Origin: Roseibaca calidilacus
GTDB taxonomy: Bacteria > Pseudomonadota > Alphaproteobacteria > Rhodobacterales > Rhodobacteraceae
NCBI RefSeq assembly: GCF_001517585.1
Contig: NZ_FBYC01000004.1
Coordinates: forward strand, 1,879,501-1,943,500
Length of the DNA: 64,000 nucleotides
Direction of reading: 5' to 3'
The notes beneath the pieces are model-generated. The model was not told the DNA's origin. It saw nothing but the letters and a program-made list of their open reading frames with translations, and searched no databases. Each line of letters opens with the position of its first letter. Position 1 is the first letter of the stretch. The translations under genes were made by a program, and so were the position numbers. Shown here one piece after another: positions 15,387 to 24,476 of the stretch.

Positions 15387-16853
15387 GTGGCGGAACAGTT
15401 CGAGAAATCCTGGCAAACCCTCAACAAGGACCTTGATCGGATTTCCGCACTGGAGCAGGCCACGGCCTACACTGCGCGCCCGCTTGTCGCCGCAGGCGGG
15501 GCGCTGGCCTTCATGGCGCTTGCCGGGATCATGGCCGCCGCGCTGATCGGGTTTGACCCGATTGGGCTGATCGTGGTCGCTGCCGCGATTTTCGGGGCCT
15601 ATATGGCGCTGAATATCGGTGCGAATGACGTGGCCAACAATATGGGCCCGGCAGTGGGTGCGCGCGCCCTGACCATTGGCACAGCGCTGATTATCGCCGC
15701 CATCTGCGAAACTGCCGGGGCGCTGATCGCCGGGGGCGATGTGGTCGGCACAGTGTCGCTTGGCATCATCTCGCCCACGGCGGTGGCCGAGACCCAGACC
15801 TTTATCTGGGCGATGATGGCTGCGCTGCTGGGCGGGGCGCTTTGGGTCAATCTGGCCACCTGGGTCGGCGCGCCGGTGTCAACGACGCATTCCATTGTCG
15901 GCGGGGTTATGGGGGCAGGCATTGCCGCCGCCGGGTTCGGCGCCGTCAACTGGGTGATGATGGGACAGATCGCGGCAAGCTGGGTCATCTCTCCGCTGCT
16001 GGGCGGCTTGTTTGCCGCAGCGTTTCTGGCTGTCATAAAATCGCGGATCATCTACCGCCCCGACAAGATTGCGGCCGCGCGCTACTGGGTGCCCATTCTG
16101 ATTGGCATCATGGCCGGATGTTTCACGACCTATCTGGCGTTGAAAGGGTTCAGCAAGATTTACACGGTCAGCTTTCAGAATGCACTTCTGGCCGGGCTGG
16201 CGGTCGGGCTGGGAATGACCTTCGCCATGCGCCCCGTGATCCGCCGTCAAAGCGAGGGGATGGAAAACCGCAAGAAATCTCTTAAGGTCTTGTTCAACAT
16301 CCCGCTTATTTTTTCGGCAGCGTTGTTATCCTTCGCGCATGGTGCCAATGACGTGGCCAATGCCGTTGGCCCGGTCGCCGCGATTGTCCATGCCGTGCAG
16401 GATGGGGGCGCGTCAGACAGCGTTGGCATTCCGTTTTGGGTCATGCTGATCGGCGCGGTCGGCTTGTCCGTGGGGCTGCTTCTGTTTGGCCCAAAGCTCA
16501 TCAATATTGTCGGCAGCGAGATTACACGCCTGAACGCCATGCGCGCCTATTGCGTTGCGTTGGCAGCCGCGATCACGGTGATTTTCGCGTCATGGCTTGG
16601 CTTGCCTGTCAGCTCTACCCATATCGCCATCGGAGCGGTTTTCGGGGTCGGCTTTTTCCGCGAGTGGTATCACGAGCGCGTGCTGAAGGTAGTGCAGGTT
16701 GACCTAACCTCGCCGCCCGAGTTGCGCACACGCAAGAAAGTGGTGCGGCGCGGCCATTTCGTGACCATCCTTGCCGCTTGGGTCGTCACCGTTCCATTGG
16801 CTGCGGCATTGTCGGCAGCTCTGTTCTACGCAATGCAATTCATAACGCTGTGA
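15387..16853 (+). CDS. PitA-family inorganic phosphate permease
   Basis: The 488-residue polytopic protein contains the two PHO4/Pit signature repeats: NIGANDVANNMGPAVGA in the N-terminal half and FAHGANDVANAVGPVAA in the C-terminal half, with the paired VSTTHSIVGG and VSSTHIAIGA motifs. It would import inorganic phosphate with protons or cations. I chose GTG 15387 because AAAGGAG lies eight bases before it; the same frame is open back to 15249. An N-terminal cytoplasmic stretch of about 30 residues precedes the first membrane segment. Confidence 0.9.
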   Translation: MAEQFEKSWQTLNKDLDRISALEQATAYTARPLVAAGGALAFMALAGIMAAALIGFDPIGLIVVAAAIFGAYMALNIGANDVANNMGPAVGARALTIGTALIIAAICETAGALIAGGDVVGTVSLGIISPTAVAETQTFIWAMMAALLGGALWVNLATWVGAPVSTTHSIVGGVMGAGIAAAGFGAVNWVMMGQIAASWVISPLLGGLFAAAFLAVIKSRIIYRPDKIAAARYWVPILIGIMAGCFTTYLALKGFSKIYTVSFQNALLAGLAVGLGMTFAMRPVIRRQSEGMENRKKSLKVLFNIPLIFSAALLSFAHGANDVANAVGPVAAIVHAVQDGGASDSVGIPFWVMLIGAVGLSVGLLLFGPKLINIVGSEITRLNAMRAYCVALAAAITVIFASWLGLPVSSTHIAIGAVFGVGFFREWYHERVLKVVQVDLTSPPELRTRKKVVRRGHFVTILAAWVVTVPLAAALSAALFYAMQFITL

Positions 16854-16875
16854 TATCAGCCAGCGACATCGCGCA

Positions 16876-17313
16876 TTAGCTGCGGCGCACCCGGATAATT
16901 ACGTCCACGCGCGCAATCTCTGCGCCTTCGGGCGCGGCGGGCAGGCGGGCGATTTCCAATTCGGACGCAGGCGCGTCGCTCAGATCCTGCGTATCTTCCC
17001 AGAAGAAATGCGGGTGATCGTCGGTGCAGGTGTCGAAATAGGATTTCTGACCATCCACCGTGATCTCGTTCATAAGGCCTGCTTCGCAGAAAGCCCGCAA
17101 CGTGTTGTAAACCGTTGCCAAAGATACGCTTTCGCCCCGTTCTTTCGCGGCCATGAACAAGCCTTCGGCGGTCACATGGCGGTCGCAGCCATCGCCCACA
17201 AGCAAGCTTGCCAAGGACAAGCGTTGGCGCGTCGGCCGCACCTGCGCGCGGGACAACCAGTGAGCACCCTTTTGCAGGGCAGCGTCGGTGATATCTGCGA
17301 AATTTGTATCCAT
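16876..17313 (-). CDS. irr: Fur-family iron response regulator Irr
   Basis: The 145-residue protein has the Fur-family winged helix (RPTRQRLSLASLL ... VSLATVYNTLRAFCEAGLM) and a reduced metal region with HPHFF in place of the zinc-rich Fur sequence, as in Irr. Irr represses or activates iron genes under iron limitation and responds to heme. Its position divergent from fabA is the usual alphaproteobacterial placement of irr. The start at 17313 is immediately preceded by AAGGGGG, which is very close to the ATG, so the true start could be a little downstream, but no better one is visible. Confidence 0.88.
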   Translation of the reverse strand: MDTNFADITDAALQKGAHWLSRAQVRPTRQRLSLASLLVGDGCDRHVTAEGLFMAAKERGESVSLATVYNTLRAFCEAGLMNEITVDGQKSYFDTCTDDHPHFFWEDTQDLSDAPASELEIARLPAAPEGAEIARVDVIIRVRRS

Positions 17314-17438
17314 CCCCCTTAAATACGCGTACGCAGCACAAATTTCAAATGAAAACAGGTCGCAGGAAACATCACGCGGTCTTGCGGCCTGTCAAATGAG
17401 GGTGATACACCCGTGCAACGCTATAAAGGAGTGCCGAA

Positions 17439-17948
17439 ATGTCCCAGTTCCCGACCTCGTTTGACAAAGAGGGCCTGCTGGCCTGCGCCCGTGGCGAACT
17501 GTTCGGCCCCGGCAACGCACAGCTGCCCGCACCGCCCATGCTGATGATGGATCGGATCACCGATATCTCGGCTGATGGCGGCTTGCATGGCAAAGGGCAT
17601 GTGGTCGCAGAGTTCGACATCACGCCCGATCTGTGGTTTTTCGACTGCCATTTTCCGGGCAACCCTATTATGCCCGGCTGCCTTGGGCTGGATGGGCTGT
17701 GGCAATTGACCGGTTTCAACCTTGGCTGGCGTGGCTGGCAAGGGCGCGGCTATGCGCTTGGCGTCGGAGAGGTGAAACTGACCGGCATGGTCCGCCCCGA
17801 CCGCAAGATGCTGACCTACAAGGTCGACTTCACCAAGGCGATCCAGACACGGCGCCTGACAATGGGCGTGGCCGACGGCGTGGTCGAAGCCGACGGCGAG
17901 GTGATCTATCAAGTGAAAGACATGAAAGTGGCCCTGTCAGAGGGCTGA
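17439..17948 (+). CDS. fabA: 3-hydroxydecanoyl-ACP dehydratase/isomerase FabA
   Basis: FabA dehydrates 3-hydroxyacyl-ACP and isomerises the trans-2-decenoyl intermediate to the cis-3 form, the branch point of unsaturated fatty-acid synthesis. The 169-residue protein has the catalytic histidine in [16 protein letters not shown] (near residue 70) and the catalytic aspartate in LGLDGLWQ. Length and motifs are normal. AAAGGAG stands ten bases before the ATG. fabB and fabI follow on the same strand with nsrR-like and a remnant gene inserted between. Confidence 0.96.
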   Translation: MSQFPTSFDKEGLLACARGELFGPGNAQLPAPPMLMMDRITDISADGGLHGKGHVVAEFDITPDLWFFDCHFPGNPIMPGCLGLDGLWQLTGFNLGWRGWQGRGYALGVGEVKLTGMVRPDRKMLTYKVDFTKAIQTRRLTMGVADGVVEADGEVIYQVKDMKVALSEG

Positions 17949-17992
17949 CGCCCCCGGTGCCACCCGACGCCCCATGATATAAAAAAGCAAGT

Positions 17993-18006
17993 TTGATTCA
18001 GATCAG
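17993..18006. promoter_or_regulatory. FNR/FnrL-like box before the nsrR-like gene
   Basis: TTGAT-TCAG-ATCAG matches TTGAT-N4-ATCAA with one terminal mismatch. It lies about 50 bases before the start of the Rrf2-family gene at 18056. A near-FNR box before a nitric-oxide/Fe-S sensing repressor is functionally sensible. Binding is inferred. Confidence 0.5.
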
Positions 18007-18055
18007 GACATTTCACGCAATTCCGGTTACATAAGATCAAAGGAAAGCGGAAAAG

Positions 18056-18526
18056 ATGCGCCTGACCACCAGAACAAACCTGGCCCTGCGGGTCTTGATG
18101 ACCTGCGGGATCAATCACGGCGAAAAGCTGCGCACCGCGGATATTGCGGAACGCTGCAACGCGTCGGTTCATCATCTGTTGCAGGTGGTGCATACTTTGC
18201 AAGAACACGAGTTCATCGAAACGCTGCGCGGGCGCAGCGGCGGGCTGAAGCTGGCGCGTGACAGCGACGCGATTTCGATCGGTGAAGTGTTTCGCATTTT
18301 CGAATCCGGCACACCCTTCGCCGAGTGTTTCGCGCCCGACAGCAATACCTGCCCGCTGGTCGGCTCTTGCCGGTTGCGCAACTATATCCAGCGCGCACTG
18401 GACGCCTTCTATCACGAGTTGGACCTGATTACCCTGCAAGACTTGGTGCGCGGCAATTGCGGCTTGCGCGAGTTGCTTGCCATGGCGCCCGATCCGTCGC
18501 AAAGCTGCAAAGGGCAGATGGCGTAA
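18056..18526 (+). CDS. nsrR: Rrf2-family Fe-S regulator, probably NsrR
   Basis: The 156-residue protein is an Rrf2-type winged-helix repressor: MRLTTRTNLALRVLMTCG start, helix-turn-helix in LRTADIAERCNASVHHLLQ, and wing LRGRSGGLKLAR. A cluster of three cysteines in ECFAPDSNTCPLVGSC (near 96-110) is the NsrR/RirA-type iron-sulfur ligand set. The spacing and the start MRLT are those of NsrR, which senses nitric oxide, but RirA-like function cannot be excluded. AAAGGAAAG precedes the start. It lies after fabA and before a fragment of an amine oxidase. Confidence 0.72.
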   Translation: MRLTTRTNLALRVLMTCGINHGEKLRTADIAERCNASVHHLLQVVHTLQEHEFIETLRGRSGGLKLARDSDAISIGEVFRIFESGTPFAECFAPDSNTCPLVGSCRLRNYIQRALDAFYHELDLITLQDLVRGNCGLRELLAMAPDPSQSCKGQMA

Positions 18527-18541
18527 CACAAGGCACCCGCG

Positions 18542-18811
18542 ATGGTGCCACTGCGCGCCATGTTCGGCAACCGCTTTCCCGCGCCCGTTGCGGCACAGAT
18601 CACCCGCTGGGGGCAAAACCCGCTTAGCCTTGGCAGCTACAGTTTCAACGCGGTGGGCACAGGTCCACAAACCCGCCGCGCGCTTGGCGGTGCGGATTGG
18701 GACGGCGCGCTGTGGTTCGCAGGCGAAGCGACAGAGCCCGGTTTTTTCGGCACCGCCCACGGGGCCTACCTGTCGGGTCAGAGCGTGGCCAAGGCCATCT
18801 TGCAGCAATGA
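18542..18811 (+). pseudogene. C-terminal remnant of a flavin amine oxidase
   Basis: The 89-codon frame encodes only the last part of a flavin monoamine oxidase: TRWGQNPLSLGSYSFNAVG, then WFAGEATEPGFFGTAHGAYL, the C-terminal FAD-binding motif. The N-terminal Rossmann FAD domain (about 350 residues) is missing, and directly upstream lies the intact nsrR-like gene. It is thus a decayed fragment left after a deletion or rearrangement. It cannot be a functional oxidase. A start at 18542 is nominal. Confidence 0.8.
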
Positions 18812-18905
18812 GCCGCCAAGTTGACCAAGCGGCACGGCTTGCGCCTTGCCGAAATGGCACATCTACCCTAGACAGGCGGGCGGCATAAATACAAAGGGGG
18901 CGCCA

Positions 18906-20135
18906 ATGCGTCGCGTGGTCATTACAGGTCTGGGTGTCATTTCACCCATTGGAAACAACGCCGAAGAAGTGTCGGACAGCCTGCGCAAGGGACGGTCGGG
19001 CATTGTCTTTGCCCCGGAATACGCCGAGCACGGCTTTCGCAGCCAGGTCAAGGGCGAACCCAAGATCGTGCTGGAAGACCATATCGACAAGCGCAACCTG
19101 CGCTTCATGGGGCCGGGCGCGGCTTATAATTTCTTGTCCATGGAGCAGGCGATTGCCGATGCCGGGCTGGAAGAAAGCGATATTTCCAACCCGCGCACCG
19201 GGCTTGTGACCGGGTCGGGCGGGCCGTCCACCTCGAACCTGTTTCAGGCGCATAAGATCGTGGTCGAAAAGGGCAGCCCCAAGCGCATGGGGCCTTTCAT
19301 GGTCACGCGCTGCATGTCGTCCACCAATTCGGCCTGTCTGGCAACGCCCTTCAAGATCAAGGGCGTGAATTATTCGATCACCTCGGCCTGTTCGACATCT
19401 GCGCATTGCATCGGCAATGCCGCCGAACTGATCCAGATGGGCAAGCAGGATATCGTCTTTGCCGGCGGGGGCGAGGAACTGGACTGGACCCTGTCCTGCC
19501 TGTTCGACGCGATGGGCGCGATGTCGTCGAAATACAACGACACACCAGAAAGCGCCGCCCGCGCCTTCGATGCCACCCGCGACGGGTTTGTCATTGGCGG
19601 CGGTGGCGGCATGCTGGTGTTGGAAGAACTGGAACACGCGAAAGCCCGCGGTGCCAAGATTTATGCAGAGGTGACGGGCTACGGCGCCACATCCGACGGG
19701 CATGACATGGTCGCACCATCGGGCGAGGGTGGCGAGCGGTCGATGCGGCTGGCCTTGGGCACCCTGCCCGAAGGGCGCCGCGTCAGCTATATCAACGCGC
19801 ATGGCACCTCTACACCTGCGGGCGACGTGACAGAGGTCGAGGCCATTCGCCGCATCTGGGGCGAAGGCAATGTGCCGCCGATATCTTCGACCAAATCGCT
19901 GACTGGGCATTCTTTGGGCGCGACCGGCGTGCATGAAGCGATCTATTCGCTTCTGATGATGCAGGGCAATTTCATCACCGCCAGCGCCAATGTGACAGAG
20001 TTGGACCCCGCGATCCGGCCCGGCGAAATCGCCACTTCACTGGTCGAGAATGTCGAGCTGGATTCGGTTCTGTCCAACAGCTTCGGCTTTGGCGGAACCA
20101 ACGCAACGCTGCTGTTCAGCGCCTATCGCGACTGA
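18906..20135 (+). CDS. fabB: 3-oxoacyl-ACP synthase I FabB
   Basis: FabB elongates the cis-unsaturated acyl-ACP made by FabA. The 409-residue enzyme has the KAS triad: the cysteine in [15 protein letters not shown] (near 165), His in [11 protein letters not shown] (near 300) and His in TGHSLGATG (near 335). The start at 18906 ([11 protein letters not shown]) follows AAAGGGGG; a longer frame from 18846 lacks it. It is 10 bases from fabI, so the two are co-transcribed. Confidence 0.96.
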   Translation: MRRVVITGLGVISPIGNNAEEVSDSLRKGRSGIVFAPEYAEHGFRSQVKGEPKIVLEDHIDKRNLRFMGPGAAYNFLSMEQAIADAGLEESDISNPRTGLVTGSGGPSTSNLFQAHKIVVEKGSPKRMGPFMVTRCMSSTNSACLATPFKIKGVNYSITSACSTSAHCIGNAAELIQMGKQDIVFAGGGEELDWTLSCLFDAMGAMSSKYNDTPESAARAFDATRDGFVIGGGGGMLVLEELEHAKARGAKIYAEVTGYGATSDGHDMVAPSGEGGERSMRLALGTLPEGRRVSYINAHGTSTPAGDVTEVEAIRRIWGEGNVPPISSTKSLTGHSLGATGVHEAIYSLLMMQGNFITASANVTELDPAIRPGEIATSLVENVELDSVLSNSFGFGGTNATLLFSAYRD

Positions 20136-20145
20136 GGAGACTGTC

Positions 20146-20934
<789 letters not shown>

Positions 20935-20943
20935 AGAAGGGGC

Positions 20944-20962
20944 TGCGCCCTCTCTGGGCGCA
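20944..20962. terminator. Hairpin between fabI and crcB
   Basis: TGCGCCC at 20944-20950 pairs perfectly with GGGCGCA at 20956-20962 around a five-base loop, 10 bases after the fabI stop and 35 bases beyond the leftward crcB stop. There is no T-run. It is placed to end both convergent transcripts. Confidence 0.45.
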
Positions 20963-20996
20963 CACCCATTCCCTCGGGCCGGGTATGTCGCGCAAG

Positions 20997-21329
20997 TTAA
21001 AGCCGCTTGCCAACAGACAGGCCCAACGCGACCCCGCCCAACGACAGGGCCAGCGTTGCCGCAATGTAGCTCGCGGCGGATATGAACTGACCCGTCTGTA
21101 AAAAGCCGAGCGTTTCATACCCAAAAAGCGAAAACGTTGTAAAACCACCGCAAAATCCGGTCATGCCAAAGGCCCGCGCGCGGCCCGACAAGGGCATGGG
21201 CGCAAGTAGCCCGATCAGCACCGATCCAATGAAATTGGCGCAGAGCGTGCCGTAGAGCGGCAAGACCCACCACAGCCCTGCCCGCGCGCCCGCGCCAAGC
21301 GCGGCACCAAGGGCGACCCACAGGCTCAT
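20997..21329 (-). CDS. crcB: Fluoride channel CrcB/Fluc, second subunit
   Basis: The 110-residue protein has four hydrophobic segments and the Fluc signatures NFIGSVLIGLL and GFCGGFTTFSLFGYET. Fluc channels export fluoride as dual-topology dimers. The start at 21329 overlaps the stop of the upstream crcB by four bases (ATGA). A longer open frame runs back to 21770 but is only the other crcB read out of frame. No fluoride riboswitch was seen upstream. Confidence 0.9.
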   Translation of the reverse strand: MSLWVALGAALGAGARAGLWWVLPLYGTLCANFIGSVLIGLLAPMPLSGRARAFGMTGFCGGFTTFSLFGYETLGFLQTGQFISAASYIAATLALSLGGVALGLSVGKRL

Positions 21330-21679
21330 ACCGCGCCCAACCAAAAGCCCAGCGCCACAGCCCCCACCGAAAGCACGATAGACCCGGCCATATTGATCCC
21401 GGCCCAAAGATAGGCACCCGATTGCCACATCTGCACGGTGTTCAATGCGAAACTCGACACCGTTGTGTAGGCACCCAGAATTCCCGTAACGGCAAACAGC
21501 CACACCAGACTGCCCGGCGCTGCATGGGCCACCAATAGACCCATCGCAAAACTGCCGGTCACATTTACCGCCGCAACACCGCGCGCCCCGGTCAGCCGCG
21601 CACAAAGCCAAGCCCGGCCAAGCCCGCCCAAGGCACCACCCGTAAGAACGGCCAAAACTGACCCAAAATCCGGCTCCAT
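21326..21679 (-). CDS. crcB: Fluoride channel CrcB/Fluc, first subunit
   Basis: The 117-residue protein has four hydrophobic segments and the Fluc elements GGALGGLGRAWLC, NVTGSFAMGLL and GILGAYTTVSSFALNT. It differs from its neighbour, so the two likely form a heterodimer, as found where crcB genes are paired. It overlaps the second crcB by ATGA. Length is normal for the family. Confidence 0.9.
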   Translation of the reverse strand: MEPDFGSVLAVLTGGALGGLGRAWLCARLTGARGVAAVNVTGSFAMGLLVAHAAPGSLVWLFAVTGILGAYTTVSSFALNTVQMWQSGAYLWAGINMAGSIVLSVGAVALGFWLGAV

Positions 21680-21797
21680 ACCCTGTGCTTAGCCGATTTC
21701 CATACAGCACACCAAGCCGAAACCCACTGCCCGTGATTGACTTGGCGTGACACGGCACGGTAAGCGGCAAGCCAGCAACAACAAAAGGCCGCAGACC

Positions 21798-22763
21798 GTG
21801 TCATCCCAAGTGATCGAAGATGCAATCAAGGCTGGCCGCGACGTGCTGCATACGGAAGCGCGCGCTCTGCACCGGATGGCCGACAATCTTGGACCGGAAT
21901 TTGCGCAAGCCGTGGAAACGCTAACCGGGCTAAAAGGCCGGCTTATTGTCGTCGGCATTGGCAAATCCGGGCATGTGGGGCGCAAGATGGCCGCGACCTT
22001 TGCCTCGACCGGGACGCCCGCGCATTTCGTGCATGCATCGGAAGCCAGCCACGGTGATCTTGGCATGATTACCCAAGACGATTGCTGCATCCTGCTGTCC
22101 AATTCCGGCGAGTCGCGGGAATTGAGTGATGTGATCAACTACACACGCCGGTTCAACATTCCGATGATTGCCATTACCCGCGTGCTGCACAGCACGCTGG
22201 GCAGCCGTGCCGATATCGTGCTGGCCTTGCCAGACGAACCCGAAGCTTGCGCCATTGGCATGGCGCCGACCACTTCGACCACGGCCAGCATGGCGCTGGG
22301 CGATGCGCTGGCCGTCGCGGTTATGCGCCGCAAAGGGTTTGACCCTGAAAATTTCCACATTTTTCACCCCGGCGGCAAGCTGGGTGCGCAATTTCTGCGC
22401 GTGTCGGACCTGATGTATACCGGCGATCTTCTCCCGCTGGTGCAAGAAGATACGCCCATGCCCGATGTGCTGATGCGGATGACGGGAACCGGCTATGGCG
22501 TGGCGATCATCGTTGATGGACAGCGCCTGACCGGTATCATCACCGATGGCGATCTGCGCCGCAACATGGACGGCTTGATGACCCGCCGCGCAGGCGATGT
22601 GGCCACCCGAAACCCCAAGACCATCACCCCGGAATCATTGGTGTCAGAAGCCGTGGCGGTGATGAACGCCAAGAAGGTGACAGCGCTTTGCGTGGTGAAC
22701 GACACAGAAAGCCTGTCAGGCTTGATCCGGCTGCACGACTGCCTGCGCGCCGGTGTGGTATGA
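21798..22763 (+). CDS. kdsD: D-arabinose 5-phosphate isomerase KdsD
   Basis: KdsD converts ribulose 5-phosphate to arabinose 5-phosphate, the first step to Kdo of lipopolysaccharide. From GTG 21798 it has 321 residues: an SIS domain (VVGIGKSGHVGRKMAATFASTGTPA and later SNSGESREL) and two C-terminal CBS domains from about 200 to 318. The start is a choice between GTG 21798, with AAAAGG nine bases upstream, and GTG 21747 without such a site. The waaA-type gene follows, matching a Kdo function. Confidence 0.9.
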   Translation: MSSQVIEDAIKAGRDVLHTEARALHRMADNLGPEFAQAVETLTGLKGRLIVVGIGKSGHVGRKMAATFASTGTPAHFVHASEASHGDLGMITQDDCCILLSNSGESRELSDVINYTRRFNIPMIAITRVLHSTLGSRADIVLALPDEPEACAIGMAPTTSTTASMALGDALAVAVMRRKGFDPENFHIFHPGGKLGAQFLRVSDLMYTGDLLPLVQEDTPMPDVLMRMTGTGYGVAIIVDGQRLTGIITDGDLRRNMDGLMTRRAGDVATRNPKTITPESLVSEAVAVMNAKKVTALCVVNDTESLSGLIRLHDCLRAGVV

Positions 22764-22833
22764 CGCGGGCTCTATTTGTTACCTATGATCTGCGGCCGAC
22801 TACTGTGGCGGCTAGTATCACGGAACCCTTGCG

Positions 22834-24030
22834 ATGACACCGCGTCGCCCGCTGCTACTGCAAGCCTATCTCGGTCTCAGCCGAATGCTACCAAGCCTGT
22901 GGCACGGACTGGCTAAACAGATTCACCGGCACCAAGCTGCCAAGCGGGACCGGTTCCGCGAACGGCTGGGACATTCGAGCATACCGCGCCCAAGCGGTCG
23001 GGTAATTTGGGTGCATGCAGAGTCTGTAGGCGAGGTGAGCACAGTCGCCAGCCTATTGCACGATATCGCCGAGCACGGCCATATCGTGATAACGACAACA
23101 ACGCAAAGCGGAGCCGAACGGGTTGAAAGTCTGGGGTCGGAACGCATCCTGCATCAGTTCAAACCCGCCGATACACCGGTTGCGATTGGGCGTTTTCTTG
23201 ACCATTGGCGCCCCCGCGCCGCTGTGTTCGTAGAAAGCGACATGCCGCCGGTTGCGCTGTCCATCTTGCGACAACGCGGCATCGCCCGTGCGCTTTTAGC
23301 GGCCCGTCCCTCGGGAACGCGGCGCAGGGCCCCGAAAATCGCTGCGGCTCTACTTGCAGAATTTGACCTCGTGACCGCCAGTTCGCAAAGCGTGGCGGAC
23401 GAGCTTGAGGGCCTAAAGGTCAAGGTCCATCATGTCGAAGACCTGAAAGCCTATCAAAGCGCGGTGACGGAACCGTTACCTTGGTCTGAGGCACAACGCA
23501 CAAGGCCCATCTGGTTGGCCGTATCGGCGCATCCCGAAGAGTATGATTTGCTTTTTGCCGCCCACGATCACCTCCAAGCCCGTGAGCCGACCGCGCTGAT
23601 GGTGATCGCGCCGCGCCATCCCGTGTCAAGCCGGGCATGGGCCCCAAAGCGCTTTGCACCGGTGTTTTTTTCGGATGGTCATCAACCAAAAGATGACACA
23701 GGGCTGTTCGTGATGGATGCATTTGGCCACGTGCCACAACTTCACCTGTTAAGCCATGTTAGCTTTATCGGCGGATCCTTGGGCAAGCGGGGCGGCCATA
23801 GTCCGTGGGAAGCTGCGCGCGCAGGGAGCTACATTCTGACCGGGCCAGATATTGCCAATAACGCACCCGCCTATAACGGGCTTGCGCATGAAATCATCAC
23901 GACGCCTAACGCGCTTGCCGATGCGGTTTGCAAGGCATGGGCTGCGCCCCGCCCTGCGCCAATCTTGCGTAGCGCCAAGAACAGCCAGACCACCCGCGCC
24001 GTGCTGGACATGTTGCAGGCCCAATGCTGA
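22834..24030 (+). CDS. waaA: 3-deoxy-D-manno-octulosonic acid transferase (KdtA/WaaA family)
   Basis: WaaA (GT30) attaches Kdo to lipid A on the cytoplasmic face of the inner membrane. The 398-residue protein shows the family pattern: HAESVGEVSTVASLL in the N-terminal GT-B domain (the Glu-containing ASVGE-type motif), VFVESDMPPVAL, VSAHPEEYDLL, VMIAPRHP-like and FIGGSLGKRGGHSPWEAA in the donor-binding domain. It has no obvious N-terminal anchor beyond a hydrophobic stretch. It follows kdsD with 70 bases between. Bases 22764-22833 contain no gene. Sequence similarity is lower than in typical WaaA, so a paralogue is possible. Confidence 0.8.
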   Translation: MTPRRPLLLQAYLGLSRMLPSLWHGLAKQIHRHQAAKRDRFRERLGHSSIPRPSGRVIWVHAESVGEVSTVASLLHDIAEHGHIVITTTTQSGAERVESLGSERILHQFKPADTPVAIGRFLDHWRPRAAVFVESDMPPVALSILRQRGIARALLAARPSGTRRRAPKIAAALLAEFDLVTASSQSVADELEGLKVKVHHVEDLKAYQSAVTEPLPWSEAQRTRPIWLAVSAHPEEYDLLFAAHDHLQAREPTALMVIAPRHPVSSRAWAPKRFAPVFFSDGHQPKDDTGLFVMDAFGHVPQLHLLSHVSFIGGSLGKRGGHSPWEAARAGSYILTGPDIANNAPAYNGLAHEIITTPNALADAVCKAWAAPRPAPILRSAKNSQTTRAVLDMLQAQC

Positions 24031-24373
24031 TGACACCGTGGTTCAACATTGCCCTCGCGGCCAAGCTGACGACCGGATCGCGCCGCGCGGAATTAGTGGC
24101 GCTTCTTGCCGCAAAACCGATACCGTCACAGGCCCCACGCCTTATCGTGGCGACGCCGCGCCGCTTTGTCAGTCTACCAAAACTCCTGAAACCAAATGAA
24201 GCCATCGATGCAATGTTGCGCACGTTTCGCGCGACATTTGATTTAGCCGCCGAACAAGGGCTAACCGCCCGGCTGGAGCTTTTTCAAAATTATATATAGA
24301 TTATGTGCCTGATGTTGCTGCGGCCAACGGCGAAGAGGCCGTCGCCCATACGATGAGCGGACTTGCCGGATGA
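24024..24373 (+). pseudogene. Short ORF broken by a TA-repeat frameshift, family unknown
   Basis: A frame from ATG 24024 overlaps the waaA stop and encodes 91 residues up to TAG at 24297. At 24290-24298 there is a TATATATA run. Skipping one TA unit keeps the frame open: the protein would continue from LFQNYI as DYVPDVAAANGEEAVAHTMSG and stop at 24371-24373. This pattern suggests a slippage frameshift at a dinucleotide repeat in a gene of about 116 codons or in a fragment of a longer one. I do not recognise the family. The 100 bases from 24374 to the next gene show nothing. Confidence 0.45.
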
Positions 24374-24476
24374 CGCCTCTATGAGCTGAAATCTTCGCCA
24401 ACCGATTCGAACAACGATTGCCGCGAGTTAAGCTTCAATCTTGACGAACGGCGCAGTCTTGCCTAATGGACAGAGG

